A stretch of DNA of 64,000 nucleotides, from assembly GCA_964059195.1 (NCBI GenBank), contig CAXKWD010000002.1:54214923-54278922 (forward strand), written 5' to 3'. Of this stretch, positions 23,019-34,833 are shown piece by piece. The position numbers and the translations under genes were made by a program. Within the stretch, counting starts at the first letter, position 1, and each line of letters begins with the position of its first letter. The DNA comes from Ectobius pallidus (lineage: Eukaryota > Arthropoda > Insecta > Blattodea > Ectobiidae). Under the pieces are notes generated by a model. The model was not told the origin of the DNA and did no database searches. It worked only from the letters and a program-made list of their open reading frames with translations.

Positions 23019-23975
23019 TAATCTATAATTATACCACCTGAAAATATGAAGCTAATCAACTACCAGTATTAAAGTAAATAATTTACAGTTTTTGCTAATA
23101 CATTTCAATATTTTGTAAAATTCATTGCAGGTGGCCTTGCTTTGCTCCCAATAGAACTGGGAAAGAAGATCACACTGAAATAATTTTTTTTTCAACATAA
23201 CGCATAAAATTGCCAATCACTTTGATTTTATTAGCTCCGTCTGCTTGATTGAAAGATTCTAACATTATGGCATGCAGAGATCTAAATTCTTTTACATAAG
23301 TGGACAGAAGTAGGATCATGAAAGTAGGCCTAAATGGGAAAACATTGAACGATTTGAACAAAACTCACTATGCTTTCTTTTTTTGGTCGGGGGGGGGGGG
23401 GCAGGGAATTGAATTTGAGTAGTTCCTTCCATGGTGGTGGACACTAATCGTGAAATGCACCTCAAAGCCGGATTTTTACCTTTTTATCAGTTTTAGTTTA
23501 TGATTTATTTGCGTCTAAGGGAGAGATTCATGAATCTAAGGCTTATTTTAATCGATTCGTTTTGAATGTTTGGCCATATGACAGCATATAATTCTTTTTA
23601 GCAAGTTTATTTATTTATTTATTTACGTCTCAAAATATTAAAAATAAAATTAGGTAATTAATACAATTTTATGGAGAGAAAAAAAAACCCTATGTCCATC
23701 TTAATGTTTTAATTATTTTGCTGTTAAATGATTTAAGAAGATCATCTTGCGATTGAAATACAGTAGTAAATGGGGACAAAGCCGTGGATATGTGCTAGTT
23801 TATTAGTGTGATAGTTTCACTCACAGAACATTGTTGTTGTTATTATTATTATTATTATTGTTGTTGTTGTTGTTATTTTAAAAATTTTAGGTTCACAGCA
23901 TTGAGACTGGATTTAAGATTCTGCTCCAGGTTACTGCCAGCCCCCTCAAGAGCAGATTCTTCATGGGTCTGATCT
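23019..23975. other. No gene seen; microsatellites
   Basis: A G-run of 11 lies at 23390. A TTG/TTA trinucleotide run lies at 23832-23875. The last part may be the 3' tail of the minus-strand LINE fragment that follows. Confidence 0.45.
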
Positions 23976-24300
23976 TTATAGCACCTTCCTCAAAATGTGA
24001 GCAGTTCCGAGCAGGGTGATCTCTTGAGTTTTGGAAACCTGTGCTTCTCCCATTATCTGTGATAGATTGTTTTCCAGGTTTTTTGGTATTGTACCCAATG
24101 CTCCAACTATAATAGGTATGACTTCAGTTTTCACGTTCCACATTCGACTTATTTCTATCTGAAGGTCTCTATATTTCAACCTTTTCAGCTCTCTTTGAAA
24201 CCACATTCTGGCAGTTTGGGAATGCAACATCAATTAATTGGCAGGTCCTATTCTTAGCGTTTCGTATCATAATGTCTGGCTTGTTTGCAGCTAAGCTTAT
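23976..24300 (-). pseudogene. LINE C-terminal endonuclease-like region
   Basis: Two minus-strand frames give NKPDIMIRN, TCQLIDVAFP, EKVEIY and then EVIPIIVGALGTIPKNL and LLGTAHILRKVL. This is the C-terminal signature found after reverse transcriptase in several animal LINEs. The PD..(D).. spacing suggests a restriction-like nuclease fold (inference). A frameshift at about 24200 separates the halves. Confidence 0.7.
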
Positions 24301-24434
24301 ACTGTTCGAACTGTATGGATACTGTAACGCGTACCATACATTCAACGGGGTTTGGGGTATGTTTATACCATCTATTGCATGTTTCTGAGCTTAGGGATTT
24401 GCATACTTGCCAATGTAGATATTTACTGTTTATA

Positions 24435-24695
24435 CAATCAGAGGTGAGCACTACATGCGTCGCAGGAGAAGGTAGGAGAAATAAGTGGGGATTGCTTCTC
24501 ATGCACATTCCAACGCCCAGCCACGTGGTCTAGGAAGTCACAATTGTAAGCTATTGTCCGTCTGCACGAGGAAAGATCTGCACCGTGTGAGAGTCTCAGT
24601 GAGACTAAACTGTACACCCCCTCAAATCGTTCTCCTACATAATGGACCTGGCCCGATCTACTGCACATCATGTTTACAGTGCTCACCTCTGATTG
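24435..24695. mobile_element. MITE, 261 bp
   Basis: Both ends read inward CAATCAGAGGTGAGCACT, flanked by TA. If the terminus is CAGAGG, a hAT-type origin is possible, but no matching 8-bp duplication was found. Confidence 0.75.
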
Positions 24696-24899
24696 TACGT
24701 ACTTTACATACGTTATTATGTCTCTCCAAGTATTACATGAAATTTCACCGTTTTTTGGATTCTACGAATCCAGTAGAATGGGGAACTATCCCCTTCTTTT
24801 TTTGCTAGAATAGGGTACGCTGAGATAATATGGTCAATAATTTATTATTAGTATTATCATCATCATTATTATTGCTATTAATAATTTATATTGCGCGCG

Positions 24900-25207
24900 A
24901 TTTTATATGACTGTTAGATAGATGGCGGTTGCAGTCAGACAGCTAGTGCAATCTGTCAGTGATTGTGTTTACTTTTATTTGGGTTGTCAGTCTAATTGAT
25001 TCATTTACTCTTTGTTGTAGTTCATCTCATTGCCGTGATGCTACAAGCAAAAAATTACCCTGCGAACAAACAGATGTTCCAATCAATATGGCGACTAGTG
25101 TTAGGAAGTGCAGTGGCTGGGAGGTTTGACGTTTTGTTGACTGTACGGTAACTTGTTGGACTTGGCGTGTGCGTTGTAGGATTCATGTTTCAGCACAAGT
25201 GAGAACT
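24900..25207 (+). promoter_or_regulatory. Probable promoter and 5' UTR of the PPP1R37-like gene
   Basis: This is the GC-richer stretch directly upstream of coding exon 1. It contains AGATGGCGGTTGC at about 24920 and AATATGGCGAC near 25087, both with the ATGGCG core seen in YY1-type downstream promoter elements of TATA-less genes. A 5-codon upstream ORF starts at 25185 (ATG) and ends with TGA at 25202, out of frame with the main start. The transcription start is not determined. Confidence 0.4.
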
Positions 25208-25397
25208 ATGAGTGAAGAATCAAAAATGCTTCCGAAATCCGAGGAAGCAACACCGACCTTGAGGGGTATAGCTCCTTGTATTCGTTCTCGTTCAGAAAGT
25301 ACTTCTTCGAAGAGAGGACCCCGTAAAGTTTCTTTTCCAGACGAAGAAACGGCTCTGGTTACCGGATATTTAGAACCTGCGAATCCCTGGGAATACG
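25208..25397 (+). CDS. PPP1R37: PPP1R37-like protein, coding exon 1
   Basis: The exon encodes 63 residues plus one base, from the ATG at 25208 to a GTAAGC donor at 25398. A Ser/Lys-rich N-terminus leads into RKVSFPDEETALVTGYLEP followed by ANPW. KVSF (residues 40-43) is a canonical RVxF docking motif for protein phosphatase 1. The [RK]V[ST]FP...V.G..EP..PW pattern is what I know from PPP1R37/LRRC68. That protein is a leucine-rich-repeat subunit that binds and inhibits PP1. An upstream in-frame GTG is ignored because this ATG follows the short uORF. The leucine-rich repeats would lie in later exons outside the window. Confidence 0.75.
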
Positions 25398-26507
25398 GTA
25401 AGCGTCTCTTTCTAGCTATACTCATTCCTGCAGAAATTTTTCTAATTTTTAAATTGACTTCCTATGCATTTTTGTCCCAATTGTTTCTCCAGAATAATCA
25501 GATTTTTCATTGTTTGTATTCTCAGTATTTGAATGTAGTCCTTTATTATAGACGTAGATCGAGGGAACCGTAGTATAGCTATATAATAACGATTGTATCC
25601 TGACTGATAAGTGTCCCAAGGCTGTTTTAGGCAATGCATGTAGTTTAAGTCCATTAGGCTTTGACACAATTATTCTTGGATTGCTACATGTTTGTCGCAA
25701 AAGAAGCTGGCTTTATTGTCTGTTGTCGGTGTCAATTATTATCAACTGGCAAGTGTTCTGGCTGGAATCTGGATCTCAACAACACATTGATAGATGTATG
25801 CAAAGTAACTTACATGAATACTCTATTAAGGTCATGGCTTGAAATGATTTACTGAACTCTTGGCAGTTTATCTTTATAAATTGGCATTGAACTAGAAGTG
25901 TTAAGGAAATGAAACTGACATGTTTTATACTTGTGGCCACTAGCCAGTAGCCTATGTTTTATTATTAGTATTTTGGATTAAGTAGGTCTAATTGACAGAA
26001 TTAAATATTGCAGGTAGGGTTACCACCTTTTTATTTTCACATTCCTGGACACTTTCTTTTTATGAAGGTGGGGATGGCTTTAAACTACGTATCCGGTTAG
26101 GCTTCCATGAACCGTTGGATCAGTATGCGTGCGCTTTATGCGAAAAGAAATGTGAATGCTACATTTTAGCAGATGTAACAAGAGAACACAATGTTTGTTA
26201 TGAATAAGTTACTGTATTGCAAACAATAATACACATTTGTGTGATTTTCTTCTTATACCGGTAATACACTACTTTGGCTAAAGTTTTGACCACATTAATG
26301 TTATAGCCTTCTAATAAGAACATTTTAAATTTAATGGACATTTACAAAAATAGCCTACATTTCTTTCGCAATACTGCATGCATCTAGCTTTAATAATCAT
26401 GGGTTTAGACATTGCTGGTAGATATTTAAAAAATTCCTACCGGTAACACATGCCTATCACAATTATGACACAACTAATGGCAAATTTTTATTTAGACCAG
26501 ACAAATA
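25398..26507. other. Intronic sequence; one repeat terminus
   Basis: No gene is seen. Near 26012 the sequence AGGGTTACCACCTTTTT matches the terminal motif of the 49905-50406 element family and may be a solitary or diverged end. Confidence 0.4.
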
Positions 26508-27392
26508 CGGTGCCTTTTTTTTACTCGTGGCTGGAGGTAGCTGGGAGCGCACAGTGTTTCTCACCGTTCCTGACTCCCGCCTTTCTCCCCGTCAGTGCAT
26601 GTGCGGTCGTTGCTAGCGGAGGTTCTTGTTTTCTTCTTTGTGGTTAAATTGTGATTAAATTGTGATAGTTCTGTTATAATGCCAAGAAGTGTGTATACTT
26701 TAGCACACCGCATATTCATATATGATTCCTATGTGCAAACAGAGTCCTGTAGAGAAGTGACATGGCTATTTGTTGACAAATTCCCTGGTATCCCTGTGCC
26801 TCACAGGGAGAAGTTCGTAAACTTGTAAGCAGGTTCAGAGAAACGGGTTCTGTTCTTGATAAGAAACCCAAAAAAAGCTCGCCGTGTGCTTACAGAGGAA
26901 AAACTCGATGAGATAAGACAAAAGTTAGAACGTAGCCCAAGAAAATCTCTGAGTAGGTTATCATAGGAAACGGGGGTTTCACAATTCTCGGCTTGGAAAG
27001 CCACTAATCTTATGAAATTAAAACCATATAAGATAACCGTAGTTCAGGAACTGCAACCATGTGATACTGTGAGTAGAGTAAATTTCTGCAATTGGGTGTT
27101 TGGTAAAGTTAATGATGGCTCTATGGACCCAAAGTTAATTTTTTTTTTCACAGACGAAGCATGGTTTCATTTACATGGACATGTATCGACACAAAACAAT
27201 AGATACTGGAGTGCAGAAAAACCCGATATTGTACACAAAATGCCATTGCATGACCAGAAAATTGGTGTTTGGTGTGCTGTGGGTGTGCACTGACGGGGAG
27301 AAAGGAGGGAGCCAGGAACGGTGAGAAACACTGTGAGCTCGCAGCTACCTCCAGCCGACCGCCCGGCCACGAGTAAAAAAAAAAAGGCACTG
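26508..27392 (+). mobile_element. IS630/Tc1-mariner-type transposon with about 110-bp inverted repeats
   Basis: TA flanks it at 26506-26507 and 27393-27394. The ends read inward CGGTGCCTTTTTTTT and CAGTGCCTTTTTTTT, then ACTCGTGGC. They remain complementary for about 110 bp through CTCCCCGTCAGTGCA. The interior carries a broken transposase. It is internally deleted at the 3' side, because the coding part runs directly into the right inverted repeat. Confidence 0.9.
26681..27293 (+). pseudogene. DDE transposase fragment (IS630/mariner type)
   Basis: The reading starts at the ATG at 26681 (PRSVYTLAHRIFIYDSYV). It needs shifts near 26811 and 26865, has TAG near 26965, and then continues openly from 27012. 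It has SPRKSLSRLS, VNFCNW, the catalytic FTDEAWFHLHGHV and NNRYWSAE, and PLHDQKIGVWCAV. This is the first catalytic Asp and downstream fold of a DDE_3-type transposase. The C-terminal part with the last acidic residue is missing where the inverted repeat begins. It is inactive. Confidence 0.85.
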
Positions 27393-27445
27393 TAGAACAA
27401 AATCAAAATCAGTAGGCTATTTTATGACAGCATATCTAAATATGA

Positions 27446-27700
27446 TATCGTCCCCTTAGAAAAAACCACGTATCTCAAAACAGAAGCAAGAGTACTTTTA
27501 ATTTAGCCTATTATTAGATAGAAAAACATGTAGGCCTAGGCCTATCTCAACTATCTGCCAGCCAATATTACAAGAATAACATGTGTGCTGTCCTCTAGAG
27601 AGGAAAAACAAAATCTAGTGTGTTGCTAGGAAGCGTTATTAAGTGACAAAGCCACGTATGTGTTTTATGAGATATGTGGTTTTCATTCTAAGGGGACGAT
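27446..27700. mobile_element. MITE, about 255 bp
   Basis: The inverted ends share ATATCGTCCCCTTAGAA and, further in, AACCACGTATCTCA-like sequence. A TA target site is possible (TA within the terminal ATAT). It abuts the truncated 5' end of the LINE at 27702. Confidence 0.75.
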
Positions 27701-27701
27701 A

Positions 27702-29793
27702 TGCTGAATAAAGAAATCCGAACTAAAATATAGAACCAGTAACAACCAAACTCATAAGGAATACTATAAAAAGTATTGCAACATACTGAAGAAAGTAATC
27801 AAAGAAGCAAAAAGTAGGCATTTTTCACAAGTAATTGATAAATCAAATAATAAAGTTAAGACTGTATGGAATATAATAAAAAACGAAACAGGGAGAACAA
27901 AGGGAAACAATGATTGTACATCATTAATATACCAAGACATAAAACTAGATAATTTATCAGACATTACAAATGCTTTTAATAGTCACTTTATAAATATTGC
28001 AAAGAAATGTATTCCTATAAATAATATTAACATTAAGGCAGTAGACCTACTAACAAAATCTACAGTTTGGAACCATAGATTTCAATTGAACCTGACTTCT
28101 CACAAAGAAATTGAAAATATAATCAAGTCTCTCAAAAGTAAAAGCTCGTCTGGATGGGATGAGATAAGTAATAAGTTATTTAAAAGCTGCTCATCGGAAC
28201 TCAGTAAACCTCTTAGTCACATATGCAATTGTTTATTAGAAAATGGAATATTTCCAGAAAGACTGAAGCATGCTATTGTTAAGCCCCTCTTTAAAAAAGG
28301 TGACAAAAATCTACCATCAAATTATAGACCTAGCCTATATCACTCTTAACCTCATTTTCAAAAGGTTTTGAAAAAGTCATGTACAAACGCATAATACACT
28401 ATATTAATTTGAATGACATTCTTACTTCATCTCAGTTTGGATTTAGAAGTGGCATGTCCACTGAGAATGCTACATTTCAACTTACTACAGAAATACTGAA
28501 AGCGTTAGATAAAAAGAAATATGCTCTGGGAATTTTCTGCGACTTAGCTAAAGTGTTTGACTGTATAAATCATGAGATATTACTTCAAAAATTGGATCAT
28601 TATGGGTTCGATAATTTAACACTTAAGTGGTTCAAATCATATCTTTCTGATAGAACTCAAAAGGTAATAATAAATGGAAATGAATCTAACTTAGGGGTTG
28701 TTAAGAATGGGGTACCTCAGGGATCAATACTAGGACCTTTGCTCTTTTTAATTTTCATTAATGACTTGCCCTATAACTTAAGTGACGAATCAAAGGTATT
28801 GCTCTTCGCAGATGATACTAGTGTACTTGTAACAGGAACGTCACAAGAACATTTATCAAGAATAGCTACAAAGGCTTTTCACGAGTTAAACACATGGTTT
28901 CTAGCTAATAAAATGACACTTAATATTGATAAGACCCATTTCATACAATTTAGAACAAAAAACAGATGTATCTCAAATCTTGAAATTAATTATGGAACAC
29001 AAATCATACAAGAAATTAGCAATGTAAAATTTTTAGGACTGCAAATTGACCAAAATCTTGACTGGAAGACACACATAGAAATGATAATTCCAAAACTGAG
29101 TTCAGCGTGCTTTGCTTTAAGAATTTTGAATAATATATTAAAACAGGATGCATTACTTATGGTATATTTTGCATATTTTCACTCGGTACCGGTAATGAGG
29201 TACGGGATCATATTCTGGGGCAACTCTTCCCATGGGGAGAAAATATTTAGATTACAAAAGTGGGCAATAAGAATAATATGTGGAACGAAAAAAAGGGAAT
29301 CTTGTAAACCGCTATTTGAAAAATTAAAAGTCCTCACTCTTACAGGGGAGTATATATACTCTGTTATGTGTTATGTAGTGAATAATATTGATAAATTTCA
29401 AACTAATTTTAGTGTACACGGACGTACTACCAGAAACATGAATGATCTACACTGACCAAATAACTCGTTAAAACTCTTTCAGAAGGGTGCTTATTATTCT
29501 GCAGTAGGCCTACAGATATATAACAAGCTTCCAAACAACATTAAATTATTATGTATTCAAAGAAAGAGCAAACCTTTCAAAACAGCTGTCAAGGAATATT
29601 TAATAACTCACACCTTCTACAATTTGGAGGAATATTTCCAGCTTGGATAAATTTGGCAGCTTACAGTTTCTGTAGGCCTATATTATTGTTATAACATGCA
29701 TGTATTTTTTTGATCTGACGTGTTCTATATCCTTGAGCCCCGCTCAACACAGGATCTACAGGACGAGATATCTACATCTACATCTACAACAAC
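27702..29793 (+). mobile_element. 5'-truncated jockey-like LINE
   Basis: The sequence begins inside ORF2, downstream of any endonuclease, at a NKEIRTK segment. It continues through reverse transcriptase and ends in a 3' tail of ATCTAC repeats at about 29763-29790, a microsatellite tail common in jockey-type LINEs. No target duplication was confirmed. Confidence 0.8.
27755..29649 (+). pseudogene. LINE ORF2 reverse transcriptase (jockey clade)
   Basis: The frame is open without an ATG from about 27755 to 28349: KSSSGWDEISNKLFK, FPERLKHAIVKPLFKKGD, SNYRP. A frameshift near 28345 leads to 28379-29455 with SQFGFRSGMSTENA, FCDLAKVFDCINHEIL, GVPQGSILGPLLFLIFINDL, the catalytic LLFADDTSV and VKFLGLQID. 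After a stop near 29455 another frame completes the C-terminus (FQKGAYYSAVGLQIYNKLP) to about 29649. In the polymerase-signature block Lys replaces the usual Ala (LAKVFD for LxKAFD). It is a recently decayed copy with few lesions. Confidence 0.88.
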
Positions 29794-30093
29794 AGTGAAT
29801 ATGTTTAGGAATAAGATGAAGATAATTAAAGAACAATGTTGCTATATATATAAGAATGAAGGAGTGGTGAAATGAAGAATGAAGAGAAAATTTATTATCA
29901 CATTTTTGCTGCTATTAATACAACTACAACTGTCTCATAGTTGATTAGTTACATTTTACTATAAAACTATAAACAGACTTCAGCTTAATAAATTGTAGTA
30001 AACACATTATTAGTAGCATTATTTATTATTATTGGTTTGTTGCCTCTGCTGAAATGAAAACTGACAGGAGAGAGAGAAAATGTATGAGGTTTT
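29794..30093. other. Intronic sequence, no gene seen
   Basis: AT-rich sequence with nothing recognisable on either strand. Confidence 0.4.
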
Positions 30094-30311
30094 GGCAAAA
30101 GATAGATTTATGCTGCACCCCAGCCAAGCTCCGCCGTTTTGTTAGGTTAGGAACCTTATGTTAATTTAGGAGCAATATAGGCCTACAGAATAGCACGAGG
30201 TTTATTATGTCTCACATTGAATTTCTTCTGTGACAAAACCCTAAACCCCACCTTCCCAGGCGGGCCTCATTAGACAGGAGCCTAGGGTGCAGCATAAAAC
30301 TATTTTTTCCC
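30094..30311. mobile_element. Non-autonomous element, 218 bp, 8-bp target duplication
   Basis: GAGGTTTT occurs at 30086-30093 and 30312-30319. The inverted ends read GGCAAAAGATAGATTTATGC and GGGAAAAAATAGTTTTATGC, both followed by TGCACCC. The 8-bp duplication suggests hAT-type mobilisation, although the GG terminus is unusual for hAT. Confidence 0.75.
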
Positions 30312-33220
30312 GAGGTTTTGAACTGAAAATACTCAGACAAGAGATGGAGTGCGTCAGTTTGGGTAATTTTATTGGTTTCATTAATCCAGATTTATCAAGG
30401 GCTACGTTCTAACAGCTAGTAGCCTATTTGGGCACTTTGTTGTTAGGCTTACCTGCTCCCAGTACAGTGAATAAAACTTTATTTTTAAAACTTAGTTGGG
30501 ACATAGGCCTACCAGTTCTATTTCTCTCTGGCAGAGAGGTGAAAGGATTTCACACATTCTAAACCAGGACAGTCATATAGCCTATTCTTTGGAAGGACAT
30601 TTTTCCTGTTTAAGGAATCGCACCTGTAATAATTAAAACTTCTCTCCCTGTGGACACCTTAAAATGTCACTTTAAAGATAAAAATATTTAAAGACAATAC
30701 CACAAGAAAAATTAACTCTGTCTCGGAAGCTGAACTTATGTGCATGAAAGAAAATTTCCTAAAAAGGTGCCAGTATTGTGTTGATGCAACATCTCTTGTG
30801 ATGAGGTACGTGGTTATTTTCATTGTAATGTTAACTGTAAATGTGAGAACCTGAATCATTACACCGATCGCGGCTCTATTAGCATAGATATTTCACTCGA
30901 TCGACCGGGAGTTGGAGCTGTGCCAACCGTGGCGCTGAAACCCACGTCATTGGCCAACTCTTGCGTGGGACTCACTGTAGATAGGCTATATCAATGGAAG
31001 AGCATCAGTAGGTTAAATATAAGGTTTGGATTTCATCACAGGAGAATACTGGTATTTGTGAAAATCTTCATCAATGCAGTATAACTCCGCTGTAACTCAC
31101 TGCCAGCCTTCCAACAGCCATTTTCTGTTGAAGGACTGCCATTTTTAGGTTAGGAAAGTGACATCTTCTTTCTCATTTTCCCAGTGTTTCACACACTTTC
31201 CAGAGAAACTAAATTACTGTATGGCTTCATTGGTTTATTATGAAGAACACAACAAGCTAAATAGCCTATCACCAATTTTGAACTTTTTTTTTTGTGAATA
31301 AACATAGTGTGTAATCATGGAAACCATCTCCAACTTTTTATATTTAGGCCTATTTGGTTTAACTGATTGACTATTTTGGAATTTAAGGTTTCAGTGAAAA
31401 AATACTGAATCAAGACTTAATTACAGACTAATCATTGGTTATAGCATATTATCGATAAACCTACTTTCTTAGTAAATTATAAGATTCAGTAGGCCTACCA
31501 CATTATCAAAATTATGCTTGAAACTATAAATTACACTTCATGAAAATTCATCAGCCAGATAGCCTATAGGGCCTACAAAAAATATTTACAATAGTTAAGG
31601 GCATGACTAATTGCACAGAAATATATTTTTTTAAACCAAATGACATTTCAATACTGCAGGCTTCTAGCTTTACATTTAAAATATATAACTTTGTATTTTT
31701 CATGACTTAAAAAGTTCGTAACTTATAAGCTTAACTTAAAGCCTAGATTGAGATTCCTGCGGAATTGCCATTTCTAGAAATAAATAATGATCACACTTGG
31801 ATGCTTCATTGTTTCTGTAGGCCTGAGTGCTAGAAATTTTATTTAAGTAGGTACCGGTGTTTACTATTTATTAAAATGTCTATGTTGGCCTATAGAAATT
31901 TTGATGCTTGAATAAAAATAATTGGGTATCTTATATCTCAATGGAAGAGCATCAGTAGGTTAAATATAAGGTTTGAATTTCATCGCAGCTCCGATCTCAG
32001 TAGAATACCGGTATATGTGAAAATGTTAATCAATACAGTAATCTGTGTTTAGCTGGTAGTATTGATTCTACAGGTCTCCATGAATAGAACGTGGAACTGT
32101 CATTGCAAATATCCTTATCAGCTTTCATTGTCTGTAGACATGTTGGTATATTTAGAGTCAGTTCATCAGAGCGCTTGCTAATAACTCCTCCGATGATAAG
32201 GCTTTGATAACAAGAAATGGTTAGGTTGCCTAGATTTAGGATACCTTATAATTTGTACTTTTTTTAGATAGAGAAATTTGAATTAAGATCTTTTTACTAG
32301 AAATACATGTTTTGAGGGAAATAGGCCCTACTGTTTTCATAAAAATGAATTCAAATATTTGATTCTGTCACTAGTAACAGTGTAGTCTGGAGGAAAAAGC
32401 ATGACTGTTTTAGTTTAATTGTGTAGGCTATGGTCTGAAAGCGTGACATGAAGCATCTCAGAAAATGTCTTGCTACCTCTTTACAAGGAATAAATTTAAG
32501 TATTCTGTAATTTAAAACAAGGTCGTAATATGTATTATTGTTTCTTGGGCTTCCAACCAGGTGAGTTGGAGGTTTGGTTCCAGCTATCTGGCAGCCATCT
32601 CCACTGCCATCTTCTGGGAGAAGTGAACTGGATTGGGAAAAAACTGTTTCTTATATAGGAAAAGACTGGATATACTAGAATGGGTGGTGGGCCAATGTAG
32701 GAAAATTAGAAACTGGGTTCATTGAATGGAGAGTTCTGATTGGTCGGGAAGGAAAAATAGAATTTAATATTGTTGTTGGATGTGAAATCGGTCCTTATCA
32801 GGACCAATAATTTATTGGGGAGATAGAGTTGCCAATATTGCCAGTAGGTCTTAATAGTTTTGTTTAAATTTTTTGTCTCATAAATCAGTGACCAGTGTAA
32901 AACTATGTGGAATTTCAACCAATTGCAATTGTCTCTTGTCAGACTTTTATCATTTTATTTTCACATTAATTTTTTCGCAATTTCGTGCACTTGTTTTTAT
33001 ATAAGTTCATTAGAACTGAACGCTGAAACACCTTCATACCTGTAGCTTCTTTGATCGCAGTCATTGAGGATATATATAAGTACAAGGGAGGGAGCATAAG
33101 ACATGGCAACCATTTTTTTTCTCAAAGTAAGACAATGGTACCATGAGTTGTTGTAGATCACGGGAGAGTGCAGAGCCTCTAGTATCTGGACACATCATTT
33201 GATAGCATTGTGATGTATTG
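30312..33220. other. Intronic sequence with a dispersed direct repeat
   Basis: No gene is seen. Two similar segments of roughly 100 bp, 30990-31085 and 31939-32042, share TCAATGGAAGAGCATCAGTA and GGTTAAATATAAGGTTTG and continue similarly with a 12-bp indel. They are copies of an unnamed repeat. Confidence 0.5.
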
Positions 33221-33224
33221 TTAA

Positions 33225-33376
33225 ACCAGGCCTGTCGAATAGTACTCCCAAGGTGTGATATTCCTTGTATCCCCTCCCTTTGTGACCTCCAAAGCATAGC
33301 GATTGGTTCAGCTGCACAAATTTGGAGGTCACAAAGGGAACTGTGCAGCTTGGGAGTTCTGTTCGACAGATCTGGG
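33225..33376. mobile_element. TTAA-flanked palindromic MITE, 152 bp
   Basis: TTAA flanks both sides (33221-33224, 33377-33380). The ends are inverted copies sharing CTGTCGAA and ACTCCCAAG. An inner pair CCCTTTGTGACCTCCAAA and its inverse lies around a short loop. The TTAA target suggests a piggyBac-type (or other TTAA-specific) mobiliser. Confidence 0.75.
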
Positions 33377-33653
33377 TTAAACCGATAGAGGCGGTGATAA
33401 TTTAGTTGTGAGTCAGTCACTGTGTAGAGTGGATATGACAAAATGAGAACAGCATGCTTATGTGAAAATAATCACTAATGAGGAAGAAATGCCAGAGAAT
33501 ATTGTAAGGAGCTGATGGAAGCTTTGGGGAATCATGAAATCCACACTGAACTTTAAGGGATCATGTAGTGGCTAAGTGTGCTTTCATGCTATGCTTCCAA
33601 CTATTGCAATACATTAGAGTGGCATGATGCACTCATGTTTGGATGTTTATAGG

Positions 33654-33970
33654 CAGTGAAGGATGTGGGAAGAAAAAACCAGACGCAGTATGCTATCCCA
33701 AGATTTTTTCTTATCATACCTCAGTTTGAAAAAAGCCTAACCCTACGCCTCCCTTACAGCACATTATTTGATGTGTTTTTAATTATCTTCCTCCATGAGT
33801 AACCAATCCTGCTTTTTAAACGGTGACCGTGAAAAGTCTGCAAACAGATAATACTCTTTGCTACAAAGGAATGTTAATGATTTTTTAAGATCCACTAATT
33901 TTCAGTGATGGTATGCTATTTGACCAATGAAACCAGTGCTGGATGCCATTGGTCCTAATAAACCAATGCC
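33654..33970. mobile_element. Partial copy of the hAT-like element at 59518-60739
   Basis: It starts CAGTGAAGGATGTGGG and follows the left end of the 59518 copy (CAGTATGCTATCCC and CATACCTCAGTTT). It later matches that copy's sub-terminal TTCAGTG...ATGCTAT...AAACCAGTGC region. The right terminus was not found, so this copy is truncated or diverged. Confidence 0.6.
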
Positions 33971-34642
33971 CTAATTGTGATCACTTCGGGATGCAGCTAA
34001 TCTGATAATATTAACCAATTGATAACAGTAGCTGAAGGAATTTATTTATAGTATTCATATAAAATAATACACTACAAAACAGAATTAATATATTTATTCA
34101 TAAAATAATACGTAACTGTGAATCAATGAACCACTCACAGGCTAATACAGTAATAGACTGCAAGCAACTATTTTATCAACCAGTAACAAAGTTTTAAATT
34201 TGTTTTACTTTCCTCTAGGTGTCCATTAACCAATACCCTATACTGAGTTATGAGTATTTTTGGAAGTCTATACTGATCTGTGGTGAACACTGCTTATCTG
34301 AACATCTAACGCCTGTCTGTTCAAGTCTTTTCGTTTTACACTAGCCATCATTGCATCCACGATTACATTAAGCGGTGTTCACTGTATTCCATACCAGCCT
34401 ATACCATCTCATTTCCCTCTCTGTTTATAGATATCTGTTTCCTTCACTATCCTACATCTAGTAGCCTTCCAGTATCCATGATCTGCATTACCTTCTGTTA
34501 AAGAAAGCCGTGATTCTGTTAAGAACCATAATCACTGGAAAATATTATGACAGGCAATTCTAAACTTTTTGGAGAGGAATCTAAAGAACATTATGAAGAT
34601 TAGAAGAATGTAACTAGATAGGATATTGGGTTATACTTACTT
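33971..34642. other. Intronic sequence, no gene seen
   Basis: AT-rich sequence. No protein motif or repeat structure is recognised. Confidence 0.4.
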
Positions 34643-34736
34643 TATAGTTCTACAAGCTAGAAAAGAACCTGTATGAAACAAAGCTGTGATTGCTGCTTCG
34701 TTTCGCACAGGTTCTTTTCTAGCTTACAGCACTATA
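34643..34736. repeat. Palindrome, 42-bp arms, 10-bp loop
   Basis: The arms 34643-34684 and 34695-34736 are inverted copies with about five mismatches. The core AAGCTAGAAAAGAACCTGT is perfect in both. It would form a strong hairpin and may be a small fold-back MITE. Confidence 0.8.
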
Positions 34737-34833
34737 GTGTGTAACATCATTCATGAGTGTAAATAAATAAATAAACAAAGTAAATATTGATTCCACCTTT
34801 TTTATTCACTTATTAGTCACAATAAATATAATT

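Noticed and set aside
24254..24808. Overlapping ORFs around the 24435-24695 MITE
   Set aside because: They arise from the inverted repeats and carry no motif.
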